Below are positions 18,404 through 26,104 of a DNA stretch of 64,000 bases, piece after piece (the stretch's first letter is position 1; every line of letters starts with the position of its first letter). The stretch lies in assembly GCF_050279675.1 (NCBI RefSeq), contig NZ_JBNNUK010000003.1, positions 124,001-188,000 on the forward strand, written 5' to 3'. The notes beneath the pieces were generated by a model. The model saw nothing but the letters and a program-made list of their open reading frames with translations. It ran no database searches and was not told where the DNA came from. Made by a program: the position numbers and the translations under genes. Source of the stretch: Viridibacillus sp050279675. Lineage in GTDB: Bacteria > Bacillota > Bacilli > Bacillales_A > Planococcaceae.

Positions 18404-18707
18404 TAATTATCATCTACTTTTCTATGTAATATTATGGATTTTTTGCTATGTTTTTTTACTTGACTATTCTCCAGTCTATACTTCTGTTATATAAAAAACA
18501 ATATTTCGACATGTACTGTAACATAATTGTAATCTTCAGTTTATAAAATTTAGCTATTTCAAACTATCATTCAATTAGAATAGCTCTATCCATTTTTTGT
18601 CTTGCGTAATATTGTGGCCATATTATAATAAATTCTATTACATCGTTAATTATCCGAAAATAATCATATTTCGGATTGTTCAAAAATTTAAAGTGAGGCG
18701 AATTGAA
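18404..18707. other. Divergent intergenic region between the endopeptidase and glcD-like genes
   Basis: 304 AT-rich bases with no convincing ORF. It must hold both divergent promoters. The only recognisable site is the WalR-like direct repeat at 18517-18533. An in-frame extension of the downstream oxidase to 18597 is rejected. Confidence 0.6.
18517..18533 (+). promoter_or_regulatory. WalR-type binding site
   Basis: TGTAAC-ATAAT-TGTAAT is a full match to the recalled WalR consensus TGTWAH-N5-TGTWAH. It lies upstream of a CwlO-like wall hydrolase, and cwlO is a known WalRK target in Bacillus subtilis. The repeat reads toward the divergent oxidase, which is the unusual point. Confidence 0.6.
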
Positions 18708-20093
18708 ATGACAGTAGTAGTTGATAGTATTGTAGAAGCGTTAAAACAATTCCTAGAAGGAGATCAAGTCTCGGTTAATGAGACAGTGAGAGAGCTTCAC
18801 GGTCAAGACGAATCATATCATGTGGCTTCTCTTCCAGACATCGTTGTTTTCCCTAAAACGAAAGAACAAGTAAGTGAGATTATGAAACTTGCAAACGAGC
18901 TAGTAGTACCTGTAGTACCTTTTGGGAGAGGTTCTAGTTTAGAAGGTCATGTTATTCCTTATGAGAATGGTATTACAATTGACTTTTCTTTAATGGATAA
19001 AATTTTAGAAATTAGACAAGACGATTTACTTGTAAAAGTACAACCTGGTGTTACAAGAATGCAGTTAAATAAAGAATTAAAAAAACACGGTCTCTTTTTC
19101 TCAGTAGATCCTGGTGCAGATGCAACTTTAGGTGGTATGGCTGCGACAAATGCGAGTGGCACTACGGCTGTACGATATGGCGTAATGCGCGACCAAGTAC
19201 GTGACTTAGAAGTTGTTTTAGCAGACGGTAGAATTATTCACACTGGTAATTTAGCTGCAAAATCATCATCTGGTTATCATTTAAATGGTTTATTTGTCGG
19301 CTCTGAAGGTACTCTTGGTTGCTTCACTGAACTTACTTTAAAGGTTTATGGTATTCCTGAATTCGAAACGGCTGCTCGCGCTGTCTTCCCTACAGTTGAA
19401 GATGCTATTGCTGCTGTTACTTCGGTTTTACAAGTCGGTATTCCTATTGCTCGAGTTGAATTAGTCGACGAAGAGTCTATCCGCCAAGTAAATCATTACA
19501 GTGACACGGATTATCCTGAAAAGCCAACTCTATTTATCGAATTCCACGGTAATGAAGCAGGCTTAGCTCAAGATGTGATATTTACACGTGAAATTATGGA
19601 GGATCATGGTTGTGTAGAAGTACAGTTCGAATCGGATAATACTGCTCGTACAAAACTGTGGGATGCTCGACATAACTTAGCATATGCTTATACACATGGT
19701 CACCCTGGTAAAAAACAGATGGTCACGGATGTTTGCGTAGCCATTTCAGACTTAGCAGATGCTGTTCATTTTTCACGTGAGCAACTAAATACTGCTAATC
19801 TTCCAGGTGGAATATTAGGTCATGTCGGTGATGGTAATTTCCACGCGATAGTTATGATTGATATGAAAGATGCAGAGGAAGTTAAGAGAGCCGATGCTTT
19901 CAATGAAGCTATCGTGCAATTTGCATTAGATCGCAACGGGACTTGTACTGGAGAACACGGAGTTGGAATCGGGAAACAAAAATACCAAGCTAAAGAACAT
20001 GGCGAATCATATAATGTCATGAAAGCTATTAAAATCTCACTTGATCCAAAGAATATTTTGAATCCAGGTAAAATTATTCGAATAGAAGAATAA
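18708..20093 (+). CDS. FAD-linked oxidase, GlcD/D-lactate dehydrogenase type
   Basis: 461 residues from the ATG at 18708, seven bases after AGTGAGG. A PCMH-type FAD-binding domain occupies about 40-215 (PVVPFGRGSSLEGH and DPGADATLGGMAATNASGT). The C-terminal FAD-oxidase domain has HVGDGNFHAIV with its active-site His and ends in the usual SLDPKNILNPGKI. Such enzymes oxidise D-2-hydroxyacids (glycolate, D-lactate) to 2-oxoacids. In Bacillus subtilis the equivalent ysfC is followed by the iron-sulfur subunit gene ysfD (glcF). No such gene is present here, so it more likely acts alone like DLD-type enzymes. Confidence 0.87.
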   Translation: MTVVVDSIVEALKQFLEGDQVSVNETVRELHGQDESYHVASLPDIVVFPKTKEQVSEIMKLANELVVPVVPFGRGSSLEGHVIPYENGITIDFSLMDKILEIRQDDLLVKVQPGVTRMQLNKELKKHGLFFSVDPGADATLGGMAATNASGTTAVRYGVMRDQVRDLEVVLADGRIIHTGNLAAKSSSGYHLNGLFVGSEGTLGCFTELTLKVYGIPEFETAARAVFPTVEDAIAAVTSVLQVGIPIARVELVDEESIRQVNHYSDTDYPEKPTLFIEFHGNEAGLAQDVIFTREIMEDHGCVEVQFESDNTARTKLWDARHNLAYAYTHGHPGKKQMVTDVCVAISDLADAVHFSREQLNTANLPGGILGHVGDGNFHAIVMIDMKDAEEVKRADAFNEAIVQFALDRNGTCTGEHGVGIGKQKYQAKEHGESYNVMKAIKISLDPKNILNPGKIIRIEE

Positions 20094-20107
20094 GTATTAA
20101 TATGTGA

Positions 20108-20145
20108 AACCCCGCTTCTAATGGCTATTAGAAGCGGGGTTTTTA
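20108..20145 (+). terminator. Terminator of the glcD-like gene
   Basis: AACCCCGCTTCTAAT and ATTAGAAGCGGGGTT form a 15-bp stem with a GGCT loop and then five T. Confidence 0.93.
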
Positions 20146-20191
20146 TTAGTTTTTTTAAAATTCCTCTTGTAAATTATATAATCATCTTTAT

Positions 20192-20233
20192 AATAAATAT
20201 ATTATTATAAATTTTCAGAATAATATATTTATT
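20192..20233. repeat. Perfect 15-bp AT-only inverted repeat upstream of the BASS transporter
   Basis: AATAAATATATTATT at 20192-20206 and its exact complement at 20219-20233 are separated by 12 bases. It lies about 90-130 bases before the transporter ATG, in a likely promoter region. It could be an operator or a weak hairpin. No T run follows, so it is not a terminator. Confidence 0.6.
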
Positions 20234-20322
20234 GAAATTGTAAAAAAACACTTTCTATTGATAGTTTATGTCTAACCTATTTTGAAAATTTATTAGCGAG
20301 ATAAAGAAAGGATGATGCACAT

Positions 20323-21297
20323 ATGAAAACTCTTGAAACGTTTAGCACATTTATCGGAAAATACTTTGCTGTGTGGGTAATGCTTATTGCCGTAGTAGCT
20401 TACTTAGCACCTTCACCTTTTTTAGGATTCGGACAATATATCACGATATTACTTGGGGTTGTTATGTTTGGAATGGGACTTACTCTAAAGGCCAGTGATT
20501 TTAAATTAGTTCTGACAAAGCCATTGCCTGTATTGATCGGAATAATCGCTCAGTTTACGATTATGCCTTTAACAGCACTTGCAATCGCGTATATTTTGCA
20601 ATTACCTTCAGAATTAGCTGCGGGTCTTGTATTACTAGGTTCTGTTCCCGGTGGTACTGCTTCTAATGTTATGGTGTATTTAGCAAAAGGAAACGTGCCC
20701 CTATCTATTACAATGACTTCTGTATCTACATTACTCGCACCTATTTTAACACCATTATTATTATTGTTACTAGCTGGTCAATGGATGCCTGTAGATGCGA
20801 AATCTATGTTTATGTCTATTATCCAAGTTATTATCGTTCCAATCGCCCTTGGTATACTTGTTCGTAAATTCTTGCCAACTGTCGTTGATAAAAGTATATC
20901 AATTGTGCCTTTAATTTCCGTTTTCGCTATCATTATCATAGTATCGGCTGTAGTTTCAGGAAACCAAGATAAAATCGCTTCTGCTGGTTTGTTAGTATTC
21001 TTTGCTGTATTTTTACACAATGGAGCAGGCTTATTATTAGGTTACTATGCAGGGAAATTATGTGGCCTTTCTTTACAAGATCAACGAGCTATTTCTATTG
21101 AAGTAGGTATGCAAAACTCCGGATTAGGTGTCGCACTTGCTGCAGCACACTTTGGTCCCCTAGCAGCTTTACCAAGTACATTTGGAGCTGTATGGCATAA
21201 TATCTCCGGACCAATCCTTGCAACATATTGGTCAAAGAGACCAGTAGGTAATGTTGAGGTCGATAAGATTACTTCCACTGTTACACAAAAGGCCTAA
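20323..21297 (+). CDS. Bile acid:sodium symporter (BASS) family transporter
   Basis: 324 residues with nine to ten hydrophobic helices. The family marks are clear: GSVPGGTASNVMVYLAKG near 106, SVSTLLAPILTPLL, and EVGMQNSGLGVALAAAHF near 260, the crossover helices that bind sodium and substrate. Bacterial BASS proteins of this YocS/PanS branch move organic anions such as pantoate or keto-acids with sodium. The substrate here is unknown. ATG after AAAGGATGATGCACAT. It lies 229 bases downstream of the flavoenzyme gene, so a functional link (hydroxyacid uptake and oxidation) is possible but unproven. Confidence 0.88.
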   Translation: MKTLETFSTFIGKYFAVWVMLIAVVAYLAPSPFLGFGQYITILLGVVMFGMGLTLKASDFKLVLTKPLPVLIGIIAQFTIMPLTALAIAYILQLPSELAAGLVLLGSVPGGTASNVMVYLAKGNVPLSITMTSVSTLLAPILTPLLLLLLAGQWMPVDAKSMFMSIIQVIIVPIALGILVRKFLPTVVDKSISIVPLISVFAIIIIVSAVVSGNQDKIASAGLLVFFAVFLHNGAGLLLGYYAGKLCGLSLQDQRAISIEVGMQNSGLGVALAAAHFGPLAALPSTFGAVWHNISGPILATYWSKRPVGNVEVDKITSTVTQKA

Positions 21298-21344
21298 AAC
21301 GATATAAGATTGCCTCTCTAAAATAAAGAAATCCCCACCAGTTA

Positions 21345-21560
21345 TTATAGGGCACTGAAAAAGTCCATAGAATGAATTTTAGCCATGGCAGAAACGATTA
21401 ATCGTTTCTGCCATGGCTTTTTCTTCGATGCCGTTAATTTCCGTTCCGGCGGACGCTTTCCTGGGGACGAACCTTGAGCCTCCTCGTCACTAACGCTCCT
21501 GCGGGGTCTCAAGATGTTCGCTAGTTCCCCAAGGAGTCGCCGCCTGCACTCCAATCAACT
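21345..21560. repeat. GC-rich palindromic intergenic repeat (REP/MITE-like)
   Basis: It starts with GGCACTGAAAAAGTCC and contains a 38-base perfect palindrome at 21381-21418. A roughly 100-base structured GC-rich block follows at 21446-21545 with nested arms GGCGG/CCGCC, CTGGGGA/TCCCCA, GAAC/GTTC and CTTGAG/CTCAAG. It is far more GC-rich than its surroundings. I recall very similar blocks scattered between genes in many Bacillales genomes, so it is probably a member of a dispersed family. The minus-strand ORF across it is treated as spurious. Confidence 0.7.
21381..21423 (+). terminator. Long palindrome acting as terminator of the BASS gene
   Basis: AGCCATGGCAGAAACGATT is followed at once by its complement, giving a 19-bp stem, and then TTTTTC. 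It is the only terminator-like signal after the transporter gene. Confidence 0.7.
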
Positions 21561-21647
21561 AGTTTTATCGTTTTTCTTAGTGTTTCATTCTTTCCGATTC
21601 ACACCTAAGTATGTTAATGATTAGTAACAATACAATCTATTTTACAC

Positions 21648-23954
21648 TTACTTTTTTGGTGTATAAACGGATTTGCCCTTCCCATCAATGATTAACACTG
21701 ATTTCCCGGGTATCTTTTCTCCTTGAGCGATGATTTCATCTTCAGAGAAATTTGCTACGACACTTAAATCTTTACCATATTCAGTCATTTGAACTAATCT
21801 ATCATCTGAAAGAATTTTATAATCTGTCATTTCTTCCTTTATTGCTTTTTTGCTGAAATTTGACCACACTTTTGAGTGGTTTATTATTGTTGTTTTGTAC
21901 TTTTCCCACTCGTGTTTATCAATGTGATAAAGAGGTGGTACGTTGTAAAGTATTTCATACAGCATTCTATTTTCAATTTCATCTGCTATTTTTAGAGTAC
22001 CCCATCCCCACCAATAAGTCGTGATTACAGAATCATTGTAAACTAACTTATATAACGGTATAGTGTAGTTCGAATCCAAAAATAATTTCTTGTACTTATT
22101 CTTTACTGGTATTTGCTTAGAAAATAGCTCCGGTACTCCACCAGTACTTGAATAGTATCTTCCTACATAATAATTACTTTCTTTATTTTTACCCATATCC
22201 TCATCCATCCAAGAAAATGAGGGAGTCTCTATTCCATGTGCAAAAGCAATCGTTTTATTAGCAAAATCATTTCCGCCCTCAGTTCCGACTACCATTCCCC
22301 ATTCTTTTTGTAGATACTCCATTCTCTTAATTCGAGCTTGGACATCTTCTGCTTCAGTAGTAGTATGTTCTTGTGAGTAGTCATCAAAGATTTCTCCTGT
22401 ACCATCCGTATCTAAAAACCATGAGTTAAATGGTAAACCAGTATTTAAGATCGACGTTACTCTTTCTTTCACACTCGGCATCGCTAATGTCGGATTCAAC
22501 TTTCTACCTACACCTTGGAATCCTTCAATTTTACTTCCTTCTTTATTCGTAACCGTTGCCTCTTCAAAAAGTGAAGTATCATTAAACTTAGCTGTTTCCC
22601 ACTGTTCTTTACCCGGTTCATGGATTGAATGATACGAATCATAAGTACCGATTAAATATCCCTGATTTTCTGCTTCTTTTACTAACTCTGGTTTAATAAA
22701 ACCTTCTTGCCAGTCGTCTAAACCTATCCACAAATTTGCTAACCCAGAATGCTTCATATCCTTTATGACATCTACAGTATTTGCATCTGCCCACTTTTCT
22801 ATTGGGTCCACTACGTTTCCAAGCTCGCTTTTTAATAATCTTTTATTAAGTTCGATCAATTCTACTGGATTTAATTTGTCTATTTTCTTATTTAATAGCT
22901 TTTGAATTTCTTTATCCTCTTTAGTAAATACTTCCGGATTATAAAATTCTTTTAGTTGCATGACAGCACTTAAGCTTTTTACTATTCTATTTTTAGTATA
23001 TTTGTCTACGTAATCGTAAGCCTTTAAATCATCATACGCAGCTGCAAGCTCTATCCCATCTTCAACTTTAGTAGTTAATAATTCCTGAATCCATAATTTC
23101 AGCTTGTCAGGGAAACTACTTCTCAATCTTGGCCATTGTATATTTTCTTCTGAAATTACAGTTCTGTCCCAATAATAAACATGAGGGGCACCATATAGTT
23201 TTTCAATATTATTATTTTCTCCAGCCTTTTCCTTTAAAGATTTAAAGTCACCTTGCTCAATTAAATAATTTTTATAAGTTTTGGCAACATGTACTGGATT
23301 TTTTTTCGTTAAATATATTCTAAAACCATATTCCTTCTTTTTATTGATAGACGGAAACTCATGATTAAAAGTAAACTCTATATTTTTCTTTGTATTAAAA
23401 GCAATTTCATTATTGTAGGGATTTTTAATAATATATACTAACGAATATTCATCTTTATCAACCGCAAAAAACTGCATGGAGAAAGACTCAATCAATTTTA
23501 TTTTTTCTTCATTTAGATAGTCTTTCCAAACTGAATCATCACTTGGAATGTACTTCCCTTGATTTAATGGGAGTAGGTATCCATTACCTTTCACTTTCGG
23601 CCAAGAAAACGAATTTTCTTCATCTTTACTAGATTTGATGGTTACATCTACATACTTATCTTTCTTTTCGATATCAATTTCAAGACCCTGTTCTGCATAG
23701 GTCCAGCTAATGTTATCTTTATCATCTATTAAATTTGAAACTTTCATCTTCTTCAATGGTTCAGATGCCTTTTCCTTAGTTCCATTGGATTCCACCTCAA
23801 GCTTAAAGGTTTCCGGATCTACATTAAAGTTAAAATCTAAATTATCCTTTTGCGTATAGACCTCTTTGTTTGGCTTTTTTTCTTTGCCAACACATCCTGT
23901 AAGAACACTAGTAGCCAAGACTACAATTAACATGATAGATATTATTTTTTTCAT
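21648..23954 (-). CDS. Glycoside-hydrolase-like surface lipoprotein
   Basis: 768 residues from the ATG at 23954, eight bases after AGGAGG. A GTG three codons earlier lies inside that site. A lipoprotein signal ends in VLTGC with the lipidated Cys at 21. An N-terminal beta-rich part (about 30-250) is followed by a TIM-barrel-like part. WFLDTDG (D515, D517) and GTEGGND (E559) are candidate catalytic acids, and YWWGWG lies near 660. The pattern resembles DUF5696/GH101-like glycosidases, but I cannot name a substrate. Last gene after a two-component system, and preceded by the 42-base shared element. Its AT-rich codon use differs somewhat from the core genes. Confidence 0.65.
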   Translation of the reverse strand: MKKIISIMLIVVLATSVLTGCVGKEKKPNKEVYTQKDNLDFNFNVDPETFKLEVESNGTKEKASEPLKKMKVSNLIDDKDNISWTYAEQGLEIDIEKKDKYVDVTIKSSKDEENSFSWPKVKGNGYLLPLNQGKYIPSDDSVWKDYLNEEKIKLIESFSMQFFAVDKDEYSLVYIIKNPYNNEIAFNTKKNIEFTFNHEFPSINKKKEYGFRIYLTKKNPVHVAKTYKNYLIEQGDFKSLKEKAGENNNIEKLYGAPHVYYWDRTVISEENIQWPRLRSSFPDKLKLWIQELLTTKVEDGIELAAAYDDLKAYDYVDKYTKNRIVKSLSAVMQLKEFYNPEVFTKEDKEIQKLLNKKIDKLNPVELIELNKRLLKSELGNVVDPIEKWADANTVDVIKDMKHSGLANLWIGLDDWQEGFIKPELVKEAENQGYLIGTYDSYHSIHEPGKEQWETAKFNDTSLFEEATVTNKEGSKIEGFQGVGRKLNPTLAMPSVKERVTSILNTGLPFNSWFLDTDGTGEIFDDYSQEHTTTEAEDVQARIKRMEYLQKEWGMVVGTEGGNDFANKTIAFAHGIETPSFSWMDEDMGKNKESNYYVGRYYSSTGGVPELFSKQIPVKNKYKKLFLDSNYTIPLYKLVYNDSVITTYWWGWGTLKIADEIENRMLYEILYNVPPLYHIDKHEWEKYKTTIINHSKVWSNFSKKAIKEEMTDYKILSDDRLVQMTEYGKDLSVVANFSEDEIIAQGEKIPGKSVLIIDGKGKSVYTPKK

Positions 23955-23972
23955 GTCTCGCACCTCCTAGTC

Positions 23973-24014
23973 TTAGACTAACTTGGGCTTGTTACACGAA
24001 TGTGACAAAAAACT
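23973..24014 (-). promoter_or_regulatory. Candidate response-regulator element, copy 1
   Basis: A 42-base stretch, 33 of 42 identical to 27060-27101. It holds TGTCAC-ATTCG-TGTAAC (24007-23991) and ends in the palindrome TTAGTCTAA, 18 bases before the lipoprotein ATG. It overlaps the last codons and stop of the kinase gene. Direct hexamer repeats with five-base spacing are typical OmpR-family sites. Confidence 0.5.
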
Positions 24015-25359
24015 CCAACTCGTTATTTTTTAATTCAAATCCATAATCCACATCGTGATTATCCAAAATGGTCTTGATAATAGGTAAACCCAATCCTGTT
24101 CCAGAAAGCTCCTTACTTCTTGATTTTTCTAGTACATAGAAGGGTCTCCAAATATTTTCTAAGTCATTTTCATTCATTTCACCTATCCCGTTAGCAATCG
24201 TAAGCTTAACGGCATTATTGTCTTTCATTAAAGTAATTTCAATATTCTTGTCATAAGAATATTTAATAGCATTCGTAATTAAATTATCGAGTACAATATC
24301 CATGCCTTCTTTTTCAGCTTGAATTAAATATTCTTTGCTCACATCTACGTTTAGAGATAAGTTAATATCGTATTCTTGCAGGATCAGCTTGTACTTATTT
24401 GTCATCTCAATAATTCTTTTACCTATATCAAAAGTAGATTTGTTTAATGTACCATTCTCTAGTGCTGTCCAAAAAAGCAGCTTCTCTATTAGAACATTCA
24501 TTTTTTCAATCTGTTCTTCAATAGTGTCTCTGTAAGTACCATCATCCAGACCATCAGATATTCCTTGTTCATATACTTTCACTAATGATAGTGGTGTTTT
24601 CAACTCATGTGATATATCTGCCATTAGTTCTTTCAAGCGCTTATTTTGACTATTAATTTCTTCGTGGGCTTTTTCTAATTCCCCACTCATTATGTTTATA
24701 CTTTTTGCTAGTTCTCCTACTTCATCATTTGTCATTATCTCTTCTTTCCTAAAATTTAAATTGGCTATATCTTGAGATAAATCTTTCAATGATTCTAACG
24801 GTCTTGTGATTTTGTTAGATATCATTACTACTAAAAAGACAATTAAAATGACAGAAATGGACATTAAAACAATAATAAATCTATTTATTATGGAAATTGC
24901 ATCTTCCATATGCGGTAACGGTAATCCAATCGCGATTATATAATTATCTATTTTCATAAATTTAGTCAAAACTTTATATTTACTTACCCCTTGGTCATAT
25001 ATCTTATTAACGCTTTTTACCTGCAACTTATCCAACGTATGTTCAGTAAGCCAAAATTTGCTTAGCTTTATTTTTTTCTTTTCAAACTCAAAAATTATTC
25101 TTTCATTAATTTGATCCAAACTTCCACTCGCTTCTGAATAGACAATAGTAATAGCGTATTTCTCTTCTATCTTTCCCAAATCATTTAAAAGGTTCTTCTT
25201 AGGCTCCTTGAGTATATCGCTAGCCGCTTTATCCAAAACCTTTCTTTGCTCATGAATGTAATATCTGTCTACCAAAAATATATTTGCTAGTATCGAGAAT
25301 ATATAGATGCAAATTACTACTGATGATATACCAATGGAGAATTTATTTTTAATTTTAAT
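23992..25359 (-). CDS. Sensor histidine kinase of an orphan two-component system (probable ATT start)
   Basis: 455 residues if read from the ATT at 25359. TM1 is at about 7-30, an extracytoplasmic domain of about 125 residues follows, and TM2 is at 158-179. Next come a HAMP, HisKA with the phospho-acceptor His251 (DISHELKTP), and HATPase_c with N and G boxes (NLITNAIKYS, GTGLGLPI). The start is unusual. GGAGG lies nine bases before ATT, whose last T is the first base of the regulator's TAA. A TTG at 25386 is the only alternative start and has no fitting ribosome site. It pairs with the regulator encoded just upstream. The signal is unknown. It is followed by the lipoprotein gene. Confidence 0.85.
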   Translation of the reverse strand: MKIKNKFSIGISSVVICIYIFSILANIFLVDRYYIHEQRKVLDKAASDILKEPKKNLLNDLGKIEEKYAITIVYSEASGSLDQINERIIFEFEKKKIKLSKFWLTEHTLDKLQVKSVNKIYDQGVSKYKVLTKFMKIDNYIIAIGLPLPHMEDAISIINRFIIVLMSISVILIVFLVVMISNKITRPLESLKDLSQDIANLNFRKEEIMTNDEVGELAKSINIMSGELEKAHEEINSQNKRLKELMADISHELKTPLSLVKVYEQGISDGLDDGTYRDTIEEQIEKMNVLIEKLLFWTALENGTLNKSTFDIGKRIIEMTNKYKLILQEYDINLSLNVDVSKEYLIQAEKEGMDIVLDNLITNAIKYSYDKNIEITLMKDNNAVKLTIANGIGEMNENDLENIWRPFYVLEKSRSKELSGTGLGLPIIKTILDNHDVDYGFELKNNELEFFVTFV

Positions 25360-26002
25360 CTTCTTGCACCTCCAGGCAGTATCCAATGCCTCTATAGGTT
25401 TTAATTAGTTCATCTCCAATTTTAGTTCTTAATCTTCTGATATGAGTATCTACAGTTCTATAATCTCCCTCATAATCCAAGCCCCAAACTAAATCAATCA
25501 ACTTATCCCTTGATAAAATCACGCCTTTATTTTTTATGAAGAAAAGCAATAAATCATATTCTATCTTTGTTAGTTGGATAGGTTCATTATGTTTATATGC
25601 TTTCTTTTCACTTTCTTTGATCAGAATATCTTTCACTTTTATTTCTTCACTCATATTCAATAGCTTTTTTACTCTTAATATTAATATTCGTGGATCAAAT
25701 GGTTTCTTTATGTATTCATCTGCTCCACCATGTAAAGCGTGTAATTCGTCTTCATTTTGACTTTTTGCTGTTAGTATTAGAACTTTTGTTTGACTGTTTT
25801 CTTTAATATATTTGCATGCCTCTATTCCATCAATTTTAGGCATCATCCAATCTAAAATTGCTAATTCAACCTTAGTAGTTTCAAAAATCTCCAATGCTTC
25901 CTCGCCATCTCTTGCCTCTAGAATATTGAAGCCTTCATCTTTTAAATAGGCTGAAAGTATTCTAACCATATGCTGTTCATCATCAGCAATTAGAATATTC
26001 AT
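25355..26002 (-). CDS. OmpR/PhoB-family response regulator
   Basis: 215 residues, the short end of the family. The receiver domain (1-115) has DD at 7-8, the phospho-acceptor Asp51 in ILDWMMPK, T79 and K100 equivalents (LTAKS, IKKPF). The C-terminal winged-helix domain (about 122-213) has RTVDTHIRRLR and the closing YRGIGYCLE. ATG after GAAAGGAGAG. It overlaps the kinase start by a few bases. It probably binds the TGTNAC-N5-YGTAAC element found before the lipoprotein and metallophosphoesterase genes. That link is inference. Confidence 0.92.
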   Translation of the reverse strand: MNILIADDEQHMVRILSAYLKDEGFNILEARDGEEALEIFETTKVELAILDWMMPKIDGIEACKYIKENSQTKVLILTAKSQNEDELHALHGGADEYIKKPFDPRILILRVKKLLNMSEEIKVKDILIKESEKKAYKHNEPIQLTKIEYDLLLFFIKNKGVILSRDKLIDLVWGLDYEGDYRTVDTHIRRLRTKIGDELIKTYRGIGYCLEVQED

Positions 26003-26037
26003 TTTCTGCTCTCCTTTCCGATTTCGGATATAAAGGG

Positions 26038-26087
26038 AAGCGCCAAATAATGCCTAATCCAGAGAATAGGAACATTATTTGACGCTT
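26038..26087. repeat. Inverted repeat between the metallophosphoesterase and regulator genes
   Basis: AAGCGCCAAATAATG and CATTATTTGACGCTT pair over 15 bp with one G-T, enclosing a smaller CCTA/TAGG helix. No T run follows on the minus strand, so it could be a leaky terminator or a stabilising hairpin within a longer operon. Confidence 0.6.
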
Positions 26088-26104
26088 TACCTATTAAAAT
26101 CACT

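Noticed and set aside
18597..18707. Upstream extension of the glcD-like gene
   Set aside because: The extra 37 residues have no ribosome site and an unusual composition, while a good site precedes the ATG at 18708.
21345..21554. Minus-strand 69-codon ORF across the GC-rich repeat
   Set aside because: Its sequence is fully explained by the palindromic repeat; there is no ribosome site and such frames recur wherever the repeat occurs.
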